A DNA stretch of 6,553 nucleotides from Armatimonadota bacterium (GCA_016198805.1 JACQHU010000192.1:1-6553); one strand, 5' to 3'. Shown: positions 1-6,324, counted from the stretch's first letter. Translations and numbers: made by a program. Notes: generated from the sequence alone by a model not told the origin.

Positions 1-697
1 CCCCCAGGTCCGGGAGCAGGTGTTCCTCCGTGGTCCCGGCAACCGCTTCCTGTACGTGCATCAGGTCGATACTCAGGCCGGGGTCTTGCGCAATGTCATG
101 ATCTACGAAGCGGGCCGCCCGCTGCCCAGGCTGATCACGGCGCGTGAGGCGTCGTGGTCGGCCCGGACCTGGGTGCTGCGCCAGGGGGTGGTCCGCGAGT
201 TCGATGCCGACGGGTACACGACCTATGAGGCCGGGTTTGCAACCATGGAGATCAACGTCGGGATCGACGCGGGCGCGTTCCTCGATGGGCAGCGTACGCC
301 CGAAGAGATGACGGTGCGCGAATTGCGCGCGCAGGCCGAGCTGTTCAAGGCGGGACTCTCACCCCGCGTGGCCATTGAATACCACCGGAAATTTGCCATC
401 CCGGCCGCCAGCCTGATCTTCGCCTTCATCGCGTCGCCGCTGAGTCTGCTCGCGGTCCGGGGCGGACGGTTCGTGGGCGTTGCTTTCAGCGTCGTGCTTC
501 TGTTCGTCTACTACGCGGTGATGTCCACGGCCCGGGCGCTCGGCAGCACCGGCGTGCTCTCGCCGTTCCTGGCGGCGTGGGCGCCGAACCTGCTCTTCCT
601 GGCCGGCGGGTGCGTCCTGATCGCCTGGGAGGACGGACGGCTCCGGCTGCTGGCCGTATCGCCGTCGCCGGTGCGCATGGCGGGAGCCGGATCATGA
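1..697 (+). CDS. LptF/LptG family LPS export permease, C-terminal part (5' end outside window)
   Basis: Inner-membrane permease subunit of the LptB2FG ABC transporter, which extracts lipopolysaccharide from the inner membrane. The reading frame is open from base 2 with no stop upstream. The GTG at base 20 is therefore an internal valine codon and the gene is truncated by the window edge; about 231 residues are visible. The first ~115 residues are the end of the periplasmic beta-jellyroll domain (FLYVHQVD, VLRNVMIYE). Next come a family-typical segment, EYHRKFAIPAASLIFAFIASPL, and three hydrophobic helices roughly at bases 395-465, 470-540 and 560-630, with the conserved AAWAPNLLF near the end. 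The stop codon overlaps the lptC ATG (ATGA). Family membership is secure. LptF and LptG cannot be told apart from this half alone. Confidence 0.93.
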   Translation, partial: PQVREQVFLRGPGNRFLYVHQVDTQAGVLRNVMIYEAGRPLPRLITAREASWSARTWVLRQGVVREFDADGYTTYEAGFATMEINVGIDAGAFLDGQRTPEEMTVRELRAQAELFKAGLSPRVAIEYHRKFAIPAASLIFAFIASPLSLLAVRGGRFVGVAFSVVLLFVYYAVMSTARALGSTGVLSPFLAAWAPNLLFLAGGCVLIAWEDGRLRLLAVSPSPVRMAGAGS

Positions 698-1158
698 AGC
701 GCTGGGCCGCGGGAGGGCTCATCGTGGCCGCGGCGGCGGGCGTCGCCGTGGCCTGGCTGCTGGCCGAGTCTCCCTTGCAGGGAGAGGAAGTGACTCCGGC
801 CCGGCCACCTGTGGCCATCTCCAAGGCGACCATCGTGCTGCGATCCCGGGGGGGCAAACTGGCGGAGATCACCGCCGAGCGCGTTGAGCTCAGCCCTGAT
901 GGTCAGACGACCACATTCTCCGGCATCCCCAGGGCCGTGGTCTACATGGACGAGACCCCTGTGCTCACCGCCACTGGCGGGCGCATCGTGGTCGAGCGGC
1001 AGTCGCAGGACGTCCGGCTTGACGGCGGCCTGCGGATCACGACGGCCCGCGGCGAGGTCCTGGTGGCGCAGTCGGCGAGCTGGCACCAGCAGGCGCAGGT
1101 GCTGGATCTTGAGGGCGGGGTCGAGATTACCTTCCCGGTGCAGGGGCGCCCGCGATGA
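694..1158 (+). CDS. lptC: LptC-like LPS export protein, membrane-anchored periplasmic bridge component
   Basis: The predicted product has 154 residues, close to the usual LptC size (E. coli 191). LptC is a bitopic inner-membrane protein that receives LPS from LptB2FG and passes it to LptA. Residues ~5-24 form one hydrophobic N-terminal helix (GGLIVAAAAGVAVAWLLA). The rest is a beta-rich periplasmic domain with LptC/YrbK-type phrases: KLAEITAERVELS at ~55-67, a VVYMDETPVLTATGG stretch at ~82-96, and LDLEGGVEITFPVQG near the C-terminus. I chose the ATG at 694 because it overlaps the upstream stop, has GGGAG (682-686) 7 bases before it, and places the membrane anchor at the N-terminus. The frame is open further upstream, but that would add a non-hydrophobic Arg-rich extension inside the permease gene. 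The call rests on domain pattern and position. Confidence 0.88.
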   Translation: MKRWAAGGLIVAAAAGVAVAWLLAESPLQGEEVTPARPPVAISKATIVLRSRGGKLAEITAERVELSPDGQTTTFSGIPRAVVYMDETPVLTATGGRIVVERQSQDVRLDGGLRITTARGEVLVAQSASWHQQAQVLDLEGGVEITFPVQGRPR

Positions 1159-2390
1159 CCGCGCGCCTGGTCCTGGTGCTGGTGATCGTGGCGGTGGTTG
1201 CGGGCGCGACAGTGGAGGCTGCGCCATCGGTTCCTGCGGCCACGCCTCAGCCCAAGCAGGCCGCCGATGGACTCGGCCGTCTGCGCGCGGATCGGATCCG
1301 CTACGATGCGCGCCAGCAGGTCTTTGTGGCCACCGGCAATGTCGTCCTGGCGCTGGGCGACCTGGAGATCCGGGCCGATGGCCTCAGGCTGGAACAGCCC
1401 TCACAGACCGCCACGGCCGAGGGGCGCGTGGTCGTCCGCCAGGGCGAGCGATCCCTGACTGCGCCGGTTGTCCGCTACGAGTTTCGCACGGAGACTGCCG
1501 AGGCCGCCGGCGGCGCGGTGCTCGTCCAGAGCGGCACCACCATCAAGGCCCCGACGATCCGGTTTCTGCTGCGCGACGAGGTGACGCAGGCCAGTGGTGG
1601 AGTGGAGGTCATCCACGGCGAGGCGGCGGTGACCGCGCCGACGTTACGGCATGAGGGACGGACCGGCGAGGTCTCCGCCGCCGGCGGCGTGACGCTCACG
1701 CAACCCGGCACACGGATCTCCGGGCGCCGCCTTATCGCCAACCTGCGCGCCAGGCGCGCGGAAGTCCGCGAGGACGCCACGCTGGTCCGCGCGGCCGGGC
1801 CTCCGGCCGACCGGCCCGGTGGGGTCGCCGACGCGCTCGCCAAAGAGGAAACGACCATCACCGCCGCCCGCATCGCCTTCCGGTGGGACGTCAACGAAGC
1901 CGAGGCGTATGAGTCCGTCGTGGTGCGCCAGCGCGACAAGACGGCCTGGGCCGACCGACTGAGCTACTCGGAGCCGGCCAACCGGCTCGTGCTGACCGGC
2001 CGCGTGGTCCTGGAGCAGACGAGCGGCGAGTGGCTCGTCCGCGAAGGTCTGACGAGTCCTCCCCGAGAGGCCACAGAGCGGCAGGCCCTGGCCGCCCTGA
2101 CCCGGCTGACCTGCACGCGCCTGATCATGACGCTGCGGGAGCGCGACATCACAGCTGAGGGGCCGCTGCGGGTCACGCAGAAGGACCGGTGGGCGACCGG
2201 CGACCGCGCGACTTATACGGAAGCGACCCGCCTGCTGGTCGTGACCGGGAACGTCCATGTCCAGGAAGCGGACGGCCGGCGGCTGCAGGCCGATCGGGTA
2301 GTCATCTCGCTCGCCGATGAGACGTTCGAGGCCGAGGGCAACGTCCGCACGGAGTTTGTCGTCCGTCCCAGTCCGACACGGCGACCGTGA
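1155..2390 (+). CDS. lptA: Enlarged LptA/OstA-type periplasmic LPS bridge protein
   Basis: LptA forms the beta-jellyroll bridge that carries LPS across the periplasm between LptC and LptD. This protein has 411 residues, more than twice E. coli LptA (185). Residues 1-22 are a Sec signal peptide with a likely cut after VEA. The mature part contains eleven OstA-type repeats. Their alignable anchor residues are at 45, 74, 103, 132, 161, 189, 237, 266, 320, 349 and 379, a period of 28-30 residues. Typical units are RADRIRYDARQQVFVATGNV and QADRVVISLADETFEAEGNV. Two insertions (~209-231 and ~287-315) interrupt the period. The start ATG overlaps the lptC stop, with AGGGG 8 bases upstream. The stop overlaps the lptD GTG. 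It could be one long monomeric bridge or an LptA fused to extra OstA units; the sequence does not show which. Confidence 0.82.
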   Translation: MTARLVLVLVIVAVVAGATVEAAPSVPAATPQPKQAADGLGRLRADRIRYDARQQVFVATGNVVLALGDLEIRADGLRLEQPSQTATAEGRVVVRQGERSLTAPVVRYEFRTETAEAAGGAVLVQSGTTIKAPTIRFLLRDEVTQASGGVEVIHGEAAVTAPTLRHEGRTGEVSAAGGVTLTQPGTRISGRRLIANLRARRAEVREDATLVRAAGPPADRPGGVADALAKEETTITAARIAFRWDVNEAEAYESVVVRQRDKTAWADRLSYSEPANRLVLTGRVVLEQTSGEWLVREGLTSPPREATERQALAALTRLTCTRLIMTLRERDITAEGPLRVTQKDRWATGDRATYTEATRLLVVTGNVHVQEADGRRLQADRVVISLADETFEAEGNVRTEFVVRPSPTRRP

Positions 2391-4474
2391 CCGTGGCCGG
2401 ATCGAGGCCCTCGCTGCTGCGGGGACTGTGCCTGGCGCTCCTGCTGGCCGGGCTGGCAGCGGCTCCGGCGTTCGCCCAGGAGGAAATTCCCGTCACCTTG
2501 CGGGCGAAGTCGTTCCGCTATGACCGCGTCAGGAAGATCCTGACCGCGGCCGGGGACGTGGTCGTCACCTACCAGGACGTGGTGATCCATGCTGACCGGC
2601 TCGAGGCAAACCTGGAGACGAACGACGTGCGCGCCGAGGGTGCAGTTGTGATCGAGGTCGCGCGCCAGAAGATCCGCGGCGCCACCCTCGACTACAACCT
2701 GACAAGCCGGAGGGGACGCCTGACCCAGTCGGCGGCCGAGTACACGGGGCCGCAGGTACTGGGGGCGGTCTTCGTCCGGGCGGAAGTGGTGGAAGGCACG
2801 CTGGGTGGGGCCACCAGCGCGCGAGGGGCGTTCTGCTCGACGTGCGAGGGGTCGAACCCGGTCGCCTACCTGACGGCCCGCGAACTGGCGGTCTTTCCCA
2901 ACGACAAGATCGTGGGCCGCCAGGTCTCGGTCTGGCTCTTCGGCCGGCGGGTCTTCACCTGGCCCTATTTCGTGATCTTCATCCAGGAGCGGCGCGCGAG
3001 CCGCCTCCTCCCGGTGGCCGGCTACTCGGGGGCCGAAGGCTATTTCCTCAAGCTGTTCTACTCCTATGCGGTGAACCAGAATCACTACGGCTACCTGCGG
3101 CTGGATCTGATGGAGAGACTTGGGATCGGCTACGGCATCGAGCACGTCTACCGGCTCAGGGGCGGCGAAGGTCAGGTGTTTCTGTATCGACTGGATAACC
3201 GGGAAATCGGTGGCGTCGATGCACGGGCGGTGCTCAACCATCAGCAGCGCCTGGGCGATGTCCAGACGCGCCTGTACGCCGACTACCTCTCGCGCACCTC
3301 GCCGCTCGCTCCGTCGACGGACATCTATGCGGCCCTCGACACGTACTATCGCGGGCCGCGGAGCACGACCACGCTGTTCCAGACCTACGCGAGCCTGGAC
3401 ACGTCAGGGGTGGCGTCGTCCACGTACACCGCGCGCGCCATCCATGTCCAGCAACTGAGCGGGACCCTCACGGCAGACGTGGTGGCGGACGTCCAGCGCT
3501 CCACAACGTCCCTGGGCACCGATGAGGAGTTGCTGCCCCGTCTGACCTTCCGGTACCGCGGCCGCGGGTATTCAGCCTCGCTGGTGGCCGATGGGCGCGT
3601 CGACCTGGACGGCAGCGGCTTCCCCGGCGATATCCGGCTGGGGGTCGAGCGGCTGCCCGAGATGACTGCGGTCACGGATCCTCGGGTGATCCGCGGCACC
3701 CGCCTGGCCTATCAGCTGCAGGGCGGGCTGGGGCGGTTCCGCGAGACCCAGATCGCCGCCACCGTGGACGCCGTCCGGGCCGATGCGGCCGTGACGCTGA
3801 ACGGCCCGCTGCGCCAGGCCGATGGCAGCGTGGTCCACCTCCGCCTCCAGGCGCGCGGCACGGCGTACTCGACAGGCGATGTGCGCGCCCTTGTGTCCGG
3901 GCGCCTCGATTACTTCCGGCAGATGACCGAGACCTGGCAGGCGCAGGTCGGCCTGTCGTATCAGGACCAGAGCGGGCGAACGCCGTTTCTCTTCGACACC
4001 ATCTCCACCAGGCTGGCGCAGGCCGACGCGACCCTGACGCACCGGCGGCCCAATTTCGTCACGACCGCCACGGCCTCGTACGACGCCGCCGGCGGGCGGT
4101 GGGGACCGCTGGTAGTCCGGTCACAGTATGCGCCCCGCGCAGGGTGGTGGGTCGCCGGCGCGGTGTCCTACGATCCGTCCCTGGGGCAGGTCACGCGCGC
4201 CGAACTGTCCTCAGACGTCAGGCTGAACGCGAACTGGCAGCTCACCTACTACGGGTTCTATGATGGGGGCAGTGGGCAGGTGGTACACGACCGCCTGACG
4301 ATCACCCGGATCTGGTACGATTGCCTGGCTACGGCCATCACCTACCGAGGGAGTACCAATGAGGTGTGGCTGGAGTCGTGGCTGGTCGCCCTGCCGTGGG
4401 CGAAAGGACAGGTCGGGATCGGCGCGCAGGGCAACCTGCTGTTCATCCAGCCGTGGCTGAGGCCGAAACCGTGA
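2387..4474 (+). CDS. lptD: LPS assembly protein LptD, outer-membrane translocon
   Basis: LptD is the outer-membrane beta-barrel that inserts LPS into the outer leaflet. The product has 695 residues (E. coli 784). Residues ~8-30 form a signal peptide ending APAFA, cut before QEE. Residues ~38-120 form an N-terminal OstA/jellyroll domain of three repeats (anchors 40, 69, 98). The conserved LptD segment follows: CSTC at 150-153, YLTAREL, WPYFVIFIQ at 192-200, then SRLLPVAGYSGAEGYFLKLFYSYAVNQN (~205-232). The rest is alternating, aromatic-rich beta-barrel sequence. After the signal peptide the only cysteines are C150, C153 and C646 (WYDC), consistent with a disulfide between the periplasmic domain and the barrel. 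The start is GTG in a GTGA overlap with the upstream stop, with no Shine-Dalgarno site, so translation is probably coupled. GTG at 2393 is an alternative start. No LptE gene is recognisable nearby. Confidence 0.92.
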   Translation: MTVAGSRPSLLRGLCLALLLAGLAAAPAFAQEEIPVTLRAKSFRYDRVRKILTAAGDVVVTYQDVVIHADRLEANLETNDVRAEGAVVIEVARQKIRGATLDYNLTSRRGRLTQSAAEYTGPQVLGAVFVRAEVVEGTLGGATSARGAFCSTCEGSNPVAYLTARELAVFPNDKIVGRQVSVWLFGRRVFTWPYFVIFIQERRASRLLPVAGYSGAEGYFLKLFYSYAVNQNHYGYLRLDLMERLGIGYGIEHVYRLRGGEGQVFLYRLDNREIGGVDARAVLNHQQRLGDVQTRLYADYLSRTSPLAPSTDIYAALDTYYRGPRSTTTLFQTYASLDTSGVASSTYTARAIHVQQLSGTLTADVVADVQRSTTSLGTDEELLPRLTFRYRGRGYSASLVADGRVDLDGSGFPGDIRLGVERLPEMTAVTDPRVIRGTRLAYQLQGGLGRFRETQIAATVDAVRADAAVTLNGPLRQADGSVVHLRLQARGTAYSTGDVRALVSGRLDYFRQMTETWQAQVGLSYQDQSGRTPFLFDTISTRLAQADATLTHRRPNFVTTATASYDAAGGRWGPLVVRSQYAPRAGWWVAGAVSYDPSLGQVTRAELSSDVRLNANWQLTYYGFYDGGSGQVVHDRLTITRIWYDCLATAITYRGSTNEVWLESWLVALPWAKGQVGIGAQGNLLFIQPWLRPKP

Positions 4475-4483
4475 CGCGATGAT

Positions 4484-4491
4484 GGGAGGAG
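4484..4491 (+). promoter_or_regulatory. Strong ribosome binding site deciding the start of the secreted protein
   Basis: GGGAGGAG lies 5 bases before the ATG at 4497. Two in-frame ATG codons at 4479 and 4482 lie before or against this site and have no purine-rich element of their own. The site therefore favours 4497 and removes six residues from the longest reading frame. Confidence 0.75.
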
Positions 4492-4496
4492 CGCCC

Positions 4497-5087
4497 ATGC
4501 GGTGGTTCGGGATGCTGGTGGTGGCGGCGCTGATCGCCGCCGCGACGCCCCCCGCCGGCGGGCAGTCGGGGCAGCAACTCGTGATCACGATGACCGTGGC
4601 TGGCACGATTCAGGATCGCGGGGGCACGTACTACATCGCCTTCACCGTGAGCGATTCGCTGCTGGCGGGGCCGCAGCCGGACAGCACCTACTGGACGCAC
4701 TACGTGGCCTACCGTGAGGGCCGCTTCTTCTTCGGCGTGGTGCCGCCCACGACGGTCCAGCCCTTCGGCTTCGTGGCGATCCGGCCGCCGGCGCCGTTTC
4801 TGTTCGGCACGGTGTTTCCTGATCGCAGGGGACTCCGGGTCAGCGTGCCGGTCGCCGACCTGCGGATCGGGCCGGCCCTGCCCACGCGGGTCATGGTGAA
4901 CTTCGTGACGGTGGACGAGAGCAACCGGCCGATCGACGCGCTGGGGCCGGGCGCCAGCGACCGCCTGGGGTTCGTCACCATCGACCTCCGGCGCGACCAG
5001 TTCCTGCCGGTCCGTGATCCTGTGGGAGACGCCCGGGATCCGAACTTCGACGTGACCGGCGGAGAGATCCAGATCACCACGCCGTGA
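4497..5087 (+). CDS. Exported protein of unknown function, possibly DOMON-like beta-sandwich
   Basis: I do not recognise this family. The product has 196 residues starting at the ATG served by the strong ribosome binding site. Residues 1-20 look like a signal peptide (MRWFGMLVVAALIAAATPPA) followed by GGQSGQQ. There is no cysteine anywhere, so it is not a lipoprotein, and there is no second membrane helix. The mature part is beta-rich with many aromatics: GGTYYIAFTVSDSLLAGP (~42-59), YWTHYVAYREGRFFFG (~65-80), and a C-terminal DPVGDARDPNFDVTGGEIQI (174-193). DPxGD followed by D-x(n)-FDV resembles the Asp-rich end of DOMON-like and related calcium- or ligand-binding beta-sandwich domains, but this is only a motif resemblance. 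It lies 22 bases after lptD on the same strand with no visible terminator or promoter between, so it is probably the last gene of the Lpt operon. A role in outer-membrane biogenesis is inferred from context only. Confidence 0.72.
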   Translation: MRWFGMLVVAALIAAATPPAGGQSGQQLVITMTVAGTIQDRGGTYYIAFTVSDSLLAGPQPDSTYWTHYVAYREGRFFFGVVPPTTVQPFGFVAIRPPAPFLFGTVFPDRRGLRVSVPVADLRIGPALPTRVMVNFVTVDESNRPIDALGPGASDRLGFVTIDLRRDQFLPVRDPVGDARDPNFDVTGGEIQITTP

Positions 5088-5113
5088 GGCTTCAGCACGC
5101 CGTGAGCCCTCAG
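5078..5113 (+). repeat. 18-bp tandem duplication across the stop codon of the secreted protein gene
   Basis: CACGCCGTGAGGCTTCAG (5078-5095) is followed directly by CACGCCGTGAGCCCTCAG (5096-5113), which differs at two of 18 positions. The first copy contains the TGA stop at 5085-5087. Each copy begins with the odd-centred palindrome CACGCCGTG. It probably arose by slippage or local duplication. No function is apparent. Confidence 0.8.
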
Positions 5114-5131
5114 CGGGCGGCCACCCGTGCG

Positions 5132-5160
5132 TGGACGTCAGCGTTGCCGCAGGATATAAT
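5132..5160 (+). promoter_or_regulatory. Sigma-70-type promoter of the tRNA-Met gene
   Basis: A perfect -10 box TATAAT (5155-5160) lies 17 bases after a -35-like TGGACG (5132-5137, four of six matches to TTGACA). Transcription would begin near 5167, about 6 bases before the mature tRNA. The A+T-rich box stands out in this G+C-rich window. The same transcript may continue into tilS. Confidence 0.75.
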
Positions 5161-5172
5161 ACGTATGTTGTT

Positions 5173-5249
5173 GGCGGCGTAGCTCAGCTGGTCAGAGCAC
5201 GCGGCTCATACCCGCGGAGTCGGGAGTTCGAGTCTCCCCGCCGCCACCA
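5173..5249 (+). tRNA. tRNA-Met (anticodon CAU), probably elongator
   Basis: The full 77-base cloverleaf reads as follows. Acceptor stem GGCGGCG (5173-5179) pairs perfectly with CGCCGCC (5239-5245). D stem GCTC/GAGC lies at 5182-5185 and 5195-5198. Anticodon stem CGCGG/CCGCG encloses loop CTCATAC (5205-5211) with CAT at 5207-5209. The variable loop is GAGTC. T stem GGGAG/CTCCC encloses TTCGAGT (5227-5233). Discriminator A5246 is followed by encoded CCA. It is not an initiator: position 1 pairs with 72 and the anticodon stem lacks the GGG/CCC run. The other option is tRNA-Ile2, whose C34 TilS converts to lysidine. The 5' half and the loop ending CAUAC match the Bacillus elongator tRNA-Met type better, so Met is favoured. 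Confidence 0.95.
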
Positions 5250-5254
5250 GGTTG

Positions 5255-5284
5255 ACGCCGGCGGTTGCTGGCGACCGCCGGCGT
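5255..5284 (+). terminator. Perfect 11-bp hairpin after the tRNA; attenuator, weak terminator or processing element
   Basis: ACGCCGGCGGT (5255-5265) and ACCGCCGGCGT (5274-5284) are exact inverted repeats around an 8-base loop. The stem starts 5 bases after the tRNA CCA and ends 20 bases before the tilS start. Only two T bases follow it, so a classical intrinsic terminator is not supported. It could partly terminate the tRNA transcript, or separate tRNA processing from tilS translation. The stem itself is seen; its function is inferred. Confidence 0.55.
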
Positions 5285-5304
5285 TCCGTGCGCAGCTCAG
5301 GCGA

Positions 5305-6318
5305 ATGGCCCGCACGCCCCCTCCGCAGGTGATTCAGCGCGTCCGCGAGACGATCCGGCGCGGGCTGATGCTGTCGGGCGGGGAGACCATCGTCGTCGCG
5401 ACCTCGGGCGGCCCGGACTCGACGGCGCTGCTGCACCTGCTGCGCCGGCTGGAGGGGGAACTTGGATTGCGGCTGCGCGCCGTCTACGTCGATCACGGCC
5501 TCCACAGGGCGAGCGCTGAGCACGGCCTCTTCGTCCGGCGCACGGGGCGGGCCTGGGGGATTCCAGTCTCCGTCTGCCGGGTGAACGTACGGGCGCATGC
5601 ACGCCGGCACCGCCTAACACTGGAGGAAGCGGCCAGAGCGCTGCGCTACAGGGCGCTGGCCCGGGTCGCGCGCCGGGTTGGGGCGTCGCACATCGCCGTC
5701 GGGCACACCGCCGACGACCAGGTGGAGACGGTGCTGTTGTGGCTGGTGCGTGGTGCGGGCGCCGATGGTCTGGCCGGCATGCCCGCCACCAGACCGCACG
5801 ACGGGCTGCGCATCATCCGGCCGCTGCTGGACCTGTGGCGCGAGGACCTCATCAGCTACCTGACCGCGGAGGGCGTGGCCTGGCGGACAGATCCAACCAA
5901 CCGGTCGCGAGGTCCGCTGCGCAACCGGATCCGGCAGGACTTGCTCCCGCGTCTGGCTGGGTATAACCCAGGTGTCAAGGCGGTGCTCCGGCGCCTGGCG
6001 CTGCAGGTCGCCGACGACGCCGCGCTGCTCGACCGGCTCGCCGACGACGCGGCGCGCGAGACGGTCCGCTGTTCGGGCAGCACGGTGGTGATCGACGCCG
6101 CGAGGTTCGGCGCGCTGCCGGTGGCGGTGCAGCGGCGCGTCGCCTACCGGGCGTTGCACCAGGCCCGCGGGAACAATCGCGGCCTGGCGTTCGTCCATAT
6201 CGAACGGATTCGGTCTCTGGCCTGCGCGGGCCGGCCTGGTGAGCGTGCCGATCTCCCCGGCCTTCGGGCCGAACGAACCGCCGGCGAGGTCGAAATCGCC
6301 TGCACCCGGACCGGATGA
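5305..6318 (+). CDS. tilS: tRNA(Ile)-lysidine synthetase TilS, short form
   Basis: TilS uses ATP and lysine to convert C34 of tRNA-Ile2(CAU) to lysidine, changing both its codon reading and its charging from Met to Ile. It is an essential cytoplasmic enzyme in most bacteria. The predicted product has 337 residues. SGGPDS at 34-39 is the N-type ATP pyrophosphatase P-loop, followed by YVDHGLH (61-67), GHTADDQVETVLLWLVRG (133-150), RPLLDLWREDLISYL (172-186) and DPTNRSRGPLRNRIRQDLLP (196-215), all family signatures. At about 430-470 residues many TilS proteins carry an extra C-terminal domain. This one ends soon after the helical middle part, nearer Aquifex TilS (317). I chose the ATG at 5305: the frame is open back to 5131, but that stretch translates the tRNA and is not protein. 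The Shine-Dalgarno match is weak. ftsH follows. Confidence 0.95.
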   Translation: MARTPPPQVIQRVRETIRRGLMLSGGETIVVATSGGPDSTALLHLLRRLEGELGLRLRAVYVDHGLHRASAEHGLFVRRTGRAWGIPVSVCRVNVRAHARRHRLTLEEAARALRYRALARVARRVGASHIAVGHTADDQVETVLLWLVRGAGADGLAGMPATRPHDGLRIIRPLLDLWREDLISYLTAEGVAWRTDPTNRSRGPLRNRIRQDLLPRLAGYNPGVKAVLRRLALQVADDAALLDRLADDAARETVRCSGSTVVIDAARFGALPVAVQRRVAYRALHQARGNNRGLAFVHIERIRSLACAGRPGERADLPGLRAERTAGEVEIACTRTG

Positions 6319-6324
6319 TATAAT
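6316..6324 (+). promoter_or_regulatory. Extended -10 promoter for ftsH overlapping the tilS stop codon
   Basis: TGATATAAT contains a perfect -10 box (6319-6324) preceded by the TGn extension at 6316-6318. Those three bases are also the tilS TGA stop. No good -35 is visible at the usual distance (TCGCCT at 6296-6301), which extended -10 promoters can tolerate. The start point would be near 6331, leaving a leader of about 45 bases before ftsH. Confidence 0.7.

Noticed and set aside
769..785. Inverted repeat TCTCCCT-TGC-AGGGAGA inside lptC
   Set aside because: The 7-bp stem with a 3-base loop lies within coding sequence encoding an ordinary stretch after the membrane anchor. It has no T-tract and no regulatory context, so it is probably chance.
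884..1654. Overlapping plus-strand open frame of 256 codons across lptC and lptA
   Set aside because: Its product is dominated by Arg, Gly, Ala and Ser as expected for an off-frame reading of G+C-rich DNA. Both real genes in the other frames have family signatures and coupled starts.
2213..3241. Long minus-strand open frame of 342 codons opposite the lptA/lptD junction
   Set aside because: The plus strand carries recognisable LptA and LptD protein here. Long antisense open frames are expected in G+C-rich coding DNA, and the product has no recognisable domain.
4479..4496. Earlier ATG codons at 4479 and 4482 as start of the secreted protein
   Set aside because: They precede or abut the strong Shine-Dalgarno site, which is correctly spaced only for 4497. 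Starting there also gives a more typical signal peptide (MRWFGMLVVAAL).
5114..5131. Possible terminator hairpin of the Lpt operon (GCGGG...CCCGT)
   Set aside because: Only about five pairs including a G-U, with no T-tract. It is too weak to call, so the operon end is not marked by a visible intrinsic terminator.
5131..5304. N-terminal extension of TilS by 58 residues (contains GVAQLVRARGSYPRSREFESP)
   Set aside because: This peptide is the translation of the tRNA gene itself, a well-known annotation artefact. The real start is the ATG after the tRNA and hairpin.
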